From the NCBI GenBank assembly GCA_012516755.1, contig JAAYWE010000176.1:1-10604 (forward strand): a DNA stretch of 10,604 bases, read 5' to 3'. Position numbers and translations under genes: made by a program. Under the pieces are notes generated by a model that saw only the letters and a list, made by a program, of their open reading frames with translations, searched no databases and was not told where the DNA came from. The stretch is from Treponema sp. (GTDB lineage: Bacteria; Spirochaetota; Spirochaetia; Treponematales; Rectinemataceae). This document shows positions 1 through 5,526 of this stretch, one piece after another. How positions within the stretch are numbered: position 1 is the stretch's first letter; the number at the start of each line of letters is the position of its first letter.

Positions 1-42
1 CAAGGAGATAAAGAAAAGCTGAAGGAGGCAAGAAGGTTATGA
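1..42 (+). CDS. C-terminal 13 codons of an unidentified upstream gene (partial)
   Basis: Reading from base 1, frame 1 stays open to a TGA at 40-42 and encodes QGDKEKLKEARRL. The other two forward frames stop within 22 bases. The TGA overlaps the dapA start codon as ATGA, the usual sign of translational coupling within an operon. The charged, helical tail gives no family assignment. It does not look like the conserved C-terminus of DapB, but 13 residues are too few to exclude anything. The dapA ribosome binding site lies inside this reading frame. Confidence 0.5.
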   Translation, partial: QGDKEKLKEARRL

Positions 43-1019
43 ATACTATCGATGGTTTAGGCGTCGCCATTTCAACGCCGTTTGATGATGCAAATAACAT
101 CGATTATGATGCATTCGAACGATTGCTCGATTTTTTGGTAGGGCGGGATTTTGAGGCTTCTGCAGGCGATTACGCGCGCCGCACATTTGGCGGCCGAGCC
201 TCGCTTGAGCGCTTTCGACTTTTCTGGGAGCGCGAATCTGGCGGCGCGCAGTTTGTCGTTGTCCTAGGTTCAACGGGCGAAGGACCCACTGTAGAGTCCG
301 AGGAGCGCAGGGAGCTTGTGAGGAGAGCAGTTGGGCGAAACCTTGGTATTCCAATTGTAGTAGGCACTGGCTCGAATTCGACTAAGGCTGCGGTTCGCTT
401 GACTGAGGAGGCGGTAGATCTTGGAGCCGACGCGGTGCTTGTAGTCGTTCCTTATTACAATAAGCCAACCCCAGCTGGTCTGATTGCTCATTTTAGGGCG
501 GTTGCGGCTGCAGCGAGCTCTAAGCCTGTTATTGTCTACAATGTCCCAGGGCGCACCGGCCTCAATCTTGCGCCCTCTGTCCTGCAACAGCTCTGGGAAA
601 TTGAGAATATCAGAGCGGTCAAGGAGTCCTCCGGCAACCTGGCTCAGATAGGTGAGATTTGTCGCACTCTACCCGAAGGAAAGACAGTGCTATCCGGCGA
701 TGATGCTCTCGCGCTTGCTTCTATTTCCGTAGGAGCAGAAGGTCTTGTCAGCGTAGCCGCGAATGTACTGCCAAGGCGATTTAGAGCGCTGGTGGACGCT
801 GCGCGAACAGGGCGCCGCCAGGACGCGATGGCTATGCATAGGGAACTTCTGCAATTTATGGATGCGCTGTTTGTGGAATCAAATCCCGTTCCTCTAAAGA
901 CCGCACTCAAGTTTTGCGGACTAACAGGAGATCGGCTGAGACTGCCGCTTGTATCGGCAGCAAGGGCAACAAAGGAACTCATGGAGAGCGTCCTGGCGGC
1001 GCTTGGCTGCTTGCTATAA
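39..1019 (+). CDS. dapA: 4-hydroxy-tetrahydrodipicolinate synthase with an internal insertion
   Basis: DapA condenses pyruvate with aspartate semialdehyde, the committed step of the cytoplasmic diaminopimelate/lysine pathway. The protein is a TIM barrel with all expected active-site positions: GSTGE at 77-81 (S78/T79 match E. coli T44/T45), PYYNKP with Y140 (Y107), YNVPGRTG with Y167 and R172 (Y133, R138), and the Schiff-base lysine K195 in VKESSGN (K161). From Y107 on, each residue sits 33-34 places later than in E. coli. The cause is an extra segment at roughly 36-69, between the first helix and the strand leading to GSTGE. The family is normally about 290 aa; this one is 326. The start is ATG 39, with AAGGAGG at 22-28 as ribosome binding site. 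It overlaps the upstream gene (ATGA) and dapD (TAATG). The related N-acetylneuraminate lyase/KDG aldolase families are possible, but the dapD neighbour and the tyrosines support DapA. Confidence 0.93.
   Translation: MNTIDGLGVAISTPFDDANNIDYDAFERLLDFLVGRDFEASAGDYARRTFGGRASLERFRLFWERESGGAQFVVVLGSTGEGPTVESEERRELVRRAVGRNLGIPIVVGTGSNSTKAAVRLTEEAVDLGADAVLVVVPYYNKPTPAGLIAHFRAVAAAASSKPVIVYNVPGRTGLNLAPSVLQQLWEIENIRAVKESSGNLAQIGEICRTLPEGKTVLSGDDALALASISVGAEGLVSVAANVLPRRFRALVDAARTGRRQDAMAMHRELLQFMDALFVESNPVPLKTALKFCGLTGDRLRLPLVSAARATKELMESVLAALGCLL
174..249 (+). repeat. 9-bp inverted repeat bracketing most of the dapA insertion
   Basis: GCGCGCCGC at 174-182 and its exact reverse complement GCGGCGCGC at 241-249 lie near the two edges of the segment encoding the extra residues of DapA (about 144-245). 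The pairing does not extend beyond 9 bp in either direction. The local sequence is rich in GC dinucleotides, so chance is a real possibility. A palindromic coding insertion of about 100 bp would resemble the Rickettsia palindromic elements, but no relationship can be shown here. Confidence 0.45.
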
Positions 1020-1912
1020 TGGATATGGACAATTTGATGAATAAAGATGCTGAAACCAATGCGGGCTTTATTAATGTGGGCGATGATATAACTTCTGGCG
1101 CACAAATGGATAAGGTTGCTCAGACTCTCCAAGATGTTTTTTCTAAGCAAGGTCGCTTTGATAGGGAACAATGGGCTCTATTCCTTGAATTGTTGGAAAA
1201 TGGCAAAATAAGAGTCGTCGATAGACTTTTGGATGGCTCTTGGAAAGTCAATGCTTGGGTTAAGCAAGCCATTCTTTCCGGCTTTCGAGCAGGCGGCATA
1301 GCTGAATGGTCTTGGCCAGCAGAAGGTTTTTACGATAGACCAGCCTTTCCGCCTCGGCATTTTGCTCGTTCCGATGGTGTGCGGATTGTACCTGGAGGAA
1401 GTGCGGTGCGGAGAGGCGCTTATATTGCCCAAGGAGTCGTGATAATGCCGCCTTCGTATATCAATACAGGTGCCTTTGTAGATCAGGACACAATGGTGGA
1501 TAGCCATGTTTTGGTTGGCTCTTGTGCGCAAATAGGCAAGAAGGTGCATCTATCGGCAGGGGCACAGATCGGAGGGGTGCTCGAACCACCGCAAGCAAAT
1601 CCCGTGATTATCGAAGACGAAGTCTTTGTCGGTGGAATGTGCGGGATCTTCGAAGGCATTCTGGTAAAGAAAAGAGCGGTTCTCGCTCCTGGCGTGATTA
1701 TCACCAAGGGTACAAGGATCTTCGATTTAGTTAGGGGGATGGATTTCTATAGCGAAGTGCCGGAGAATGCGGTTGTCGTTCCTGGCACTCGACCTGCTCG
1801 CGGTTCTTATGCAGAGGGTCTGGGCATTTCGCTTGCATCACCTTGTATTGTAAAATACCGCGATGAAAAGACTGATAGCGCCGTGATCCTGGAATCAGCT
1901 TTGCGCGGCTGA
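1019..1912 (+). CDS. dapD: 2,3,4,5-tetrahydropyridine-2,6-dicarboxylate N-succinyltransferase
   Basis: DapD transfers succinate from succinyl-CoA to tetrahydrodipicolinate in the succinylase branch of lysine/diaminopimelate synthesis. Residues 1-120 are the helical N-terminal domain. Residues 125-260 form a left-handed beta helix with hexapeptide-like repeats, and motifs GAFVDQDTMVDS, VGSCAQIGKKVHLS and GGVLEPPQANP closely match known DapD. Probable catalytic residues are D161 and E212, by analogy with D141/E189 of the mycobacterial enzyme. It is 297 aa against 274 in E. coli; most of the excess is an N-terminal extension of about 20 residues. The frame is open upstream to an ATG at 914. I chose ATG 1019 because it overlaps the dapA stop as TAATG and the upstream stretch is dapA shadow. 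ATG 1025 and 1037 are alternatives. No good Shine-Dalgarno precedes any of them, so translation probably depends on coupling to dapA. Confidence 0.93.
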   Translation: MDMDNLMNKDAETNAGFINVGDDITSGAQMDKVAQTLQDVFSKQGRFDREQWALFLELLENGKIRVVDRLLDGSWKVNAWVKQAILSGFRAGGIAEWSWPAEGFYDRPAFPPRHFARSDGVRIVPGGSAVRRGAYIAQGVVIMPPSYINTGAFVDQDTMVDSHVLVGSCAQIGKKVHLSAGAQIGGVLEPPQANPVIIEDEVFVGGMCGIFEGILVKKRAVLAPGVIITKGTRIFDLVRGMDFYSEVPENAVVVPGTRPARGSYAEGLGISLASPCIVKYRDEKTDSAVILESALRG

Positions 1913-1923
1913 AGGGAGGAGTC

Positions 1924-2733
1924 ATGCAATACAAGCTCGGCATAATTGGTGCTGGTAAAATTGGAGAGGCGATTCTCGCGGGCTCTTTATCAAAAGGGCT
2001 GCTGACTCCTTCCGATGTAATTCTGTCTGTACGAACCGAACAGCACAGGAAGAATCTAGAGGATAGATATAATGTGACTGCGGTGCTTCGAAACCGCGAA
2101 GTGGCAAGGCAGTCTGAGATCATTCTCATTGCGGTCAAACCCAGGACAATCTTCGACGTACTTCAAGAAATCGCTGATATCATTTCCGATGAAAGTGTTG
2201 TCGTCTCGACCGTTGCGGGTGTCACGCTCGACTCGATGCAGAAAAAGCTTGCTCGAAAAGTGGCACTCATTCGCACTATGCCAAATCTTGGGGTGCTTGT
2301 CGGTGAAGGCATGACCGCAATGGCACCGGCGAACTTTACAGAAGAATCGAAAACTCAAAAGGTCAAGAGGCTCTTCGAATCGGTTGGTCGTGCCCTCGTT
2401 TTGGATGAGCAGTATATGGATGCGGTGACAGGTCTTTCTGGTTCTGGACCCGCCTATGTTTACTTGATAATTGAAGCACTGACCGATGGTGGGGTAAAGA
2501 TGGGGCTGCCTCGTGAGGTTTCCATCGAGCTGGCAGCACAGACTGTGCTTGGTGCGGCTAAGACCGTGCTTGTTACAGGGGAACATCCGGCTAAACTCAA
2601 AGATCAGGTTACAACTCCTGCTGGGTCTACTATCGATGGCCTTATGGAACTCGAAGATGGCGGACTACGGGTGACATTGATCAAGGCCGTGGTAAAGGCA
2701 ACTGAGCGAGCTAATAAGCTTTTGCAGAAGTGA
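1924..2733 (+). CDS. proC: Pyrroline-5-carboxylate reductase
   Basis: ProC reduces 1-pyrroline-5-carboxylate to proline with NAD(P)H in the cytoplasm. The N-terminal Rossmann domain opens with GAGKIGEAI (9-17) and continues to about residue 165, including IAVKPRTIFDVL (69-80) and the TMPN segment (118-121). The C-terminal helical dimerisation domain holds the family signature TGLSGSGPAYVY (169-180) and HPAKLKDQVTTPAGST (221-236). The length of 269 aa is normal. ATG 1924 follows GGGAGGA at 1914-1920 and lies 11 bp after the dapD stop, so it is the last gene of the dapA-dapD-proC operon. Joining proline and lysine synthesis in one transcript is unusual but not unique. No key residue seems missing. 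Confidence 0.95.
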   Translation: MQYKLGIIGAGKIGEAILAGSLSKGLLTPSDVILSVRTEQHRKNLEDRYNVTAVLRNREVARQSEIILIAVKPRTIFDVLQEIADIISDESVVVSTVAGVTLDSMQKKLARKVALIRTMPNLGVLVGEGMTAMAPANFTEESKTQKVKRLFESVGRALVLDEQYMDAVTGLSGSGPAYVYLIIEALTDGGVKMGLPREVSIELAAQTVLGAAKTVLVTGEHPAKLKDQVTTPAGSTIDGLMELEDGGLRVTLIKAVVKATERANKLLQK

Positions 2734-2742
2734 ATACCAGCT

Positions 2743-2778
2743 CAATGGTTCAAGATTGTTTTCAGGCTTTGCCATTGG
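2743..2778. terminator. Weak hairpin between convergent genes, possible terminator
   Basis: CAATGG at 2743-2748 pairs with CCATTG at 2772-2777 across a 23-nt loop, shortly after the proC stop. TTTTG follows at 2779-2783. The stem is short, the loop large and the U-tract poor, so this is at most a weak terminator for proC. Nothing better was seen in the 121-bp gap (2734-2854), and no convincing terminator was found for the minus-strand gene ending at 2855. Confidence 0.25.
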
Positions 2779-2854
2779 TTTTGTCTCTCTAGAGCCATTT
2801 TGCCTTGGTTATTAGCGCTTTGCTCTCGGCACTGCTTAGAGGGAAGTCTATCTT

Positions 2855-4003
2855 TTATTCTCTTCCAAGCAATGAAGAAATGAGATTTCTCAAAAGCTCC
2901 GGAATTTTGAGGGTCTCGCCAGGCCGAAGATTTCTTGGAGCATATGATGAAAGCAATTTCTGCGCAAAAAGCTGGGCATCGCGGAGCATTTTTTCTCCAG
3001 TCACATTATCCGTATGCTGAATGGCTGTGAGTATACGCCTCTGTCGCCCTTGCGAAATCAGGCTTAAGAGGCGTTCATGTGCAATGGGCTCGATGCATCG
3101 CAAGAGGGAAGCAATTTCGTTATCGCTCATGGAAGAGAGAGTTGCCTTGAGAATTTTCGCTTCGGCGGACATAATTATATCGGTCGTTGTACGGATTAGG
3201 TCAGGATCTGGCTGACTAGATTCTTCAAAGGCTTCCATTCCTGTCATCAGGCCTTTATCTAAAGCCGAGCTTTCGGATTCTTGCCGAGAATATAAATCGA
3301 GGAAAGCTTGCTGAGCGGTACATATTTCATCGGAAATAAGTCTTTTCCGCGCTGCAGCTATCATTTCTGTGAGGATGAATGAACCAATAGGCCCAACAAG
3401 CGCGAGGATCTGTTCAATATAATAGAGTGAGCATCCAGCAAAGGCGGATGCAGCCAAAGGCATACCTGCAATTCGGATAGTACGCTTAAACCTCAAAGGC
3501 TCGCTTAGCGCTTCTTCGATGTTGTCGGTGAGATCTCCAGGCACGATATATTCGGTAAGCTTAGCATTTTGAAGCTTTGACCTCTCCCTGAGCCATAGGA
3601 ATTCCGAATTAGCTGCCTCAAGGCCGGAATATGCTGACATAATAAGAAATACGATATAAGGATGGATGCCCCTGGCGCATGCTTCTGTCCCGGCCAACCA
3701 CATGAGCAGCTCAGGTTTATTATTTTGCTGCCCTTTTAACAGGAGGCCAGAGCGCAAAAAGGAATCTCGGACTGCTGCAGGTTCGGTGTCGCTTGCAAGG
3801 AGGAGATAAGACAGCTTGGTTGCCTTTCTCTTGGATTGTTGTGATACTTCGAACAGTTCCTTGCGGTTTTCGCCCGTTTTTTGGATGATTTCCAGGAATT
3901 CGCGGACTGCTTGAATCTGGCGATTTCTTCTCCGATCCGACTCGATAGACTGTTTAGGCGCTCCCCATTGGACATACATTTTGGCGAGGCGTTCAATCAG
4001 CAT
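2855..4003 (-). CDS. Protein with FliG-like C-terminal region, function unknown
   Basis: A 382-aa soluble, mostly helical protein that I cannot name. Residues 283-352 (from ILKATLSSMSDNEIASLL to RDAQLFAQKLL) follow the pattern of the C-terminal rotor domain of FliG: a helix ending L-L-R-x-I-x-P, then LLSLISQGRQRRI (residues 312-324, where FliG has the ..NMSKRAAEML.. helix), then V-x-x-E-x-x-x-x-A-Q. Residues 177-240 are more weakly FliG-N/M-like. Residues 60-140 contain DSFLRSGLLL (80-89), also present in the neighbouring 138-aa protein. There is no signal peptide or clear membrane helix. ATG 4003 is preceded by AAAGGA with a 9-nt gap and overlaps the upstream gene by 11 bp. Shared helical-repeat character could mimic FliG, so the family link is an inference. 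The flagellar PEV motif and EHPQ motif of true FliG were not found, which argues against it being the motor switch protein itself. Confidence 0.85.
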   Translation of the reverse strand: MLIERLAKMYVQWGAPKQSIESDRRRNRQIQAVREFLEIIQKTGENRKELFEVSQQSKRKATKLSYLLLASDTEPAAVRDSFLRSGLLLKGQQNNKPELLMWLAGTEACARGIHPYIVFLIMSAYSGLEAANSEFLWLRERSKLQNAKLTEYIVPGDLTDNIEEALSEPLRFKRTIRIAGMPLAASAFAGCSLYYIEQILALVGPIGSFILTEMIAAARKRLISDEICTAQQAFLDLYSRQESESSALDKGLMTGMEAFEESSQPDPDLIRTTTDIIMSAEAKILKATLSSMSDNEIASLLRCIEPIAHERLLSLISQGRQRRILTAIQHTDNVTGEKMLRDAQLFAQKLLSSYAPRNLRPGETLKIPELLRNLISSLLGRE

Positions 4004-4409
4004 GCTCTGATTTCCTTTGTGCTACGGTGTCAAGAGCTGCATCTATTCCACAGTATGGCAAGAGTTTGCGGATCATTATTTCCTCATCCTCGCCATTTGC
4101 TATGGAAAGAATAGCCTCGGCGGCAACGCATTGTTTCAGAAATTCGATACCTTCGACCTTGCTTACGTATAGAAGCACGGCGAGAATCTCTTCTAATATT
4201 TCACCTGATAGACCTTCGCTTACCAGCAGGAGGCCATATCGGAAAAAGTCATCTTTTTCGGAAGATAATTGCTCTGAATCAGGCAACATGACTCCTTGCG
4301 CAATCTTCTTGGCTGAGTCTACCAGGTAATCGATATAAGAAGGCAAGATCTTCATATCTTCCGAACTACATGCTATTTTGGCGGCGAGATCGGCATTCCA
4401 ATAGATCAT
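3993..4409 (-). CDS. MotA-like cytoplasmic protein lacking membrane helices, function unknown
   Basis: A 138-aa soluble, helical, acidic protein. Residues 21-80 (with DDFFRYGLLLVSEGLSGEIL at 53-72) resemble the cytoplasmic loop of MotA stator proteins, where a similar F-(L/F)-+-x-G-L-x-L-V-x-x-G pattern occurs. Residues 89-119 (FLKQCVAAEAILSIANGEDE, then E-I-M-I-R-K-L-L-P-Y) resemble the MotA C-terminal pattern (EGILSIQxGENP..I..KLL). The four transmembrane helices of MotA are absent. ATG 4409 follows GGAG with a 6-nt gap, and a TATAAT box lies upstream. It is the first gene of a two-gene operon; its stop lies inside the start of the next gene. The MotA similarity is pattern recognition only, and an unrelated small helical protein remains possible. 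Confidence 0.8.
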   Translation of the reverse strand: MIYWNADLAAKIACSSEDMKILPSYIDYLVDSAKKIAQGVMLPDSEQLSSEKDDFFRYGLLLVSEGLSGEILEEILAVLLYVSKVEGIEFLKQCVAAEAILSIANGEDEEIMIRKLLPYCGIDAALDTVAQRKSEHAD

Positions 4410-4439
4410 TTTATCTCCGCATATTCCTGTTTATGCCAG

Positions 4440-4445
4440 ATTATA
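4440..4445 (-). promoter_or_regulatory. Probable -10 box for the minus-strand pair
   Basis: Read on the minus strand this is a perfect TATAAT, 31 bp upstream of the ATG at 4409. It would give a start of transcription near 4433 and a short leader containing the GGAG ribosome binding site. The -35 position at 17-bp spacing (4463-4468) reads TTCTTC, a poor match, so the assignment rests on the -10 alone. Confidence 0.5.
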
Positions 4446-4515
4446 GTATGAAATATGGGTCCGAAGAAATGGGGCTCAAAGGCACAGCTATCAAAACGGA
4501 TTAGGTTTCTTCCTA

Positions 4516-4544
4516 TTGCACAAAAGCGCATATTATGGTATATT
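4516..4544 (+). promoter_or_regulatory. Promoter P1 (TTGCAC, 17-bp spacer, extended -10 TGgTATATT)
   Basis: A -35 element TTGCAC (4516-4521) and a -10 element TATATT (4539-4544) are separated by exactly 17 bp, with the extended -10 dinucleotide TG at 4536-4537. The predicted start is near 4551. That transcript would begin with GGCTAT (4550-4555), which can pair with ATAGCC at 4598-4603; AAATCT (4560-4565) pairs with AGATTT (4580-4585) inside it. P1 lies upstream of P2 and reads towards the NIF3 gene. Confidence 0.5.
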
Positions 4545-4582
4545 TTGTGGGCTATTGTGAAATCTAACAATATTTGGTAAGA

Positions 4583-4600
4583 TTTTCATAATTTTTCATA
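4583..4600 (+). repeat. Two TTTTCATA copies 10 bp apart
   Basis: TTTTCATA occurs at 4583-4590 and again at 4593-4600, so the two sites sit on the same face of the helix. The second ends 20 bp before the -35 element of promoter P2. The arrangement suits a regulator binding upstream of P2. The sequence is AT-rich, so chance recurrence is possible, and part of it overlaps the P1 stem-loop. Confidence 0.3.
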
Positions 4601-4620
4601 GCCAATGTAGTCTCAGAATA

Positions 4621-4649
4621 TTGACGCAATTTATAGAATGTGATATATT
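4621..4649 (+). promoter_or_regulatory. Promoter P2 (TTGACG, 17-bp spacer, extended -10 TGaTATATT)
   Basis: TTGACG (4621-4626) matches five of six consensus -35 bases. It is separated by 17 bp from TATATT (4644-4649), which carries the extended -10 TG at 4641-4642. The predicted start is near 4656, directly at the beginning of the small structured transcript that ends at the terminator at 4749. By sequence this is the strongest promoter in the window. Confidence 0.65.
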
Positions 4650-4655
4650 CAAATT

Positions 4656-4749
4656 GAAAGCAATAAGCGAGTGTCGGTGGCGAAACGACATTATATAGCT
4701 TTTGAACCCTTTATGGTCTGCCTCCTTCCATGAAGGGTTCTTTTTTTTT
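4656..4749 (+). ncRNA. Candidate small RNA or regulatory leader upstream of the NIF3 gene
   Basis: An independent unit of about 94 nt bounded by promoter P2 and a strong intrinsic terminator, with no open reading frame of note. It can fold into three parts. GAAAGC (4656-4661) pairs with GCTTTT (4698-4703). Inside that, TGTCG (4672-4676) pairs with CGACA (4686-4690) around a GTGGCGAAA loop. The terminator hairpin follows. The terminator loop exposes CTGCCTCCTT, an anti-Shine-Dalgarno-like stretch. I do not recognise 6S, SRP, tmRNA, RNase P or a known riboswitch class. It could be a stand-alone trans-acting RNA or an attenuator leader for the downstream gene. Ends are predicted, not observed. 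Confidence 0.5.
4704..4749 (+). terminator. Strong intrinsic terminator before the NIF3 gene
   Basis: The arms at 4704-4716 (GAACCCTTTATGG) and 4728-4740 (CCATGAAGGGTTC) form a 13-bp stem with a single G-U pair and an 11-nt loop, followed by nine T residues (4741-4749). The next start codon is only 11 bp beyond the T run. It must end the RNA from P1/P2, unless it acts as a regulated read-through point. Confidence 0.88.
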
Positions 4750-4754
4750 ATACT
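4749..4754 (+). promoter_or_regulatory. -10-like TATACT placed for a leaderless NIF3 transcript
   Basis: TATACT overlaps the end of the terminator T run and ends 6 bp before the ATG at 4761, so transcription could start at the start codon itself. No Shine-Dalgarno sequence lies in the 20 bases upstream of that ATG. The matching -35 region falls in the terminator stem and is poor. The alternative is simple read-through of the terminator. Confidence 0.25.
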
Positions 4755-4760
4755 AGTTCC

Positions 4761-5525
4761 ATGATACTAGCTGAATTCGACAATTGGGCTCGATCTTTTC
4801 TTGAAATCGATCAGCTTCGACAGATCGATGATTCCCTCAATGGCATTCAGGTTGCCTGCAGTGCTTCAAAACCCATACAAAAGATGGCGGTCGCGGTGGA
4901 TGCCTGCGCTGAAAGCATTAGAAGAGCGCACAATGTGGGTGCTGATCTTTTATTTGTCCATCATGGTCTGTTTTGGGGGAAGCCAGAACCGATAATAGGC
5001 AGCCTTAGAGAAAGGCTCAAAATTCTAATTGATTCCGATATGGCTCTCTATGCATGTCATCTTCCTCTAGATAAACATTCCGAGGTAGGCAACAATGCCC
5101 GTCTCGCGGATCTGCTTGAGCTTAAGGATAGAAAGCCTTTTGGCATATATCATGGCATTAGCATTGGATGGTCGGGTGTTCTACCAAAGCCAGCCAAACT
5201 GGATAAAATCATAGCTAAGATTCTTCCGGATGGGTCGGCTGCGAAATCCGTAATTGCTGCCGGGCCGAAAGAGATCAATACTGTTGCCATTGTATCGGGT
5301 GGAGCCCCATTCGAGTCTCTGGAAGCCATAAGGGAAGGTATCGATCTCTATATAACAGGTGAGCCTTCGCATTCTATCTACCATTATCTCATAGAAGGTG
5401 GCATAAACTTTATTGCCGCTGGGCACTATGCTACAGAGATCTGGGGTGTCAAGGCCATAGCGGAAAAAGCTCACGCAGAGCTGGGTCTCGATACTATTTT
5501 CCTCGATATACCCACCGGATTGTGA
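4761..5525 (+). CDS. NIF3/YbgI-family dinuclear metal-binding protein
   Basis: Members of this family (PF01784, often annotated as GTP cyclohydrolase I type 2 or Nif3-like) form toroidal hexamers with a two-metal site; their cellular role is not settled. All metal ligands expected from E. coli YbgI are visible: H67 and H68 in VHHGLFW, D104 in ACHLPLDKH, and H222 and E226 in AAGHYATEIWG. ITGEPSHSIYH (198-208) is also typical. The length of 254 aa is the short form without the inserted PII-like domain of about 370-aa homologues. ATG 4761 aligns with the family N-terminus, yet lacks a Shine-Dalgarno sequence and follows a terminator by 11 bp, so initiation may be leaderless. The stop lies one base before the lspA start, suggesting co-transcription with lspA. 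Confidence 0.9.
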   Translation: MILAEFDNWARSFLEIDQLRQIDDSLNGIQVACSASKPIQKMAVAVDACAESIRRAHNVGADLLFVHHGLFWGKPEPIIGSLRERLKILIDSDMALYACHLPLDKHSEVGNNARLADLLELKDRKPFGIYHGISIGWSGVLPKPAKLDKIIAKILPDGSAAKSVIAAGPKEINTVAIVSGGAPFESLEAIREGIDLYITGEPSHSIYHYLIEGGINFIAAGHYATEIWGVKAIAEKAHAELGLDTIFLDIPTGL

Positions 5526-5526
5526 G

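Noticed and set aside
914..1018. Upstream in-frame start for dapD at 914
   Set aside because: The extra 35 residues lie wholly within dapA and do not match the DapD family; ATG 1019 overlaps the dapA stop.
1015..1020. TATAAT at the dapA/dapD junction
   Set aside because: It arises from the overlapping stop and start codons and has no -35 partner; the genes are already coupled in an operon.
644..1171. 175-codon open frame on the minus strand
   Set aside because: It is antisense to the confident dapA and dapD genes, serine- and alanine-rich without recognisable domains.
2056..2586. 176-codon open frame on the minus strand
   Set aside because: It is antisense to proC, with high cysteine and histidine content and no motif.
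3993..4003. Frameshifted single gene made of the two minus-strand frames
   Set aside because: The second frame has its own ATG with AAAGGA nine bases upstream, and both proteins look complete, so an ordinary overlap is the simpler reading.
4410..4760. tRNA, SRP RNA, tmRNA, 6S RNA or known riboswitch in the largest intergenic region
   Set aside because: No cloverleaf, TTCGA arm, SRP GGAAG tetraloop region or known aptamer core was seen.
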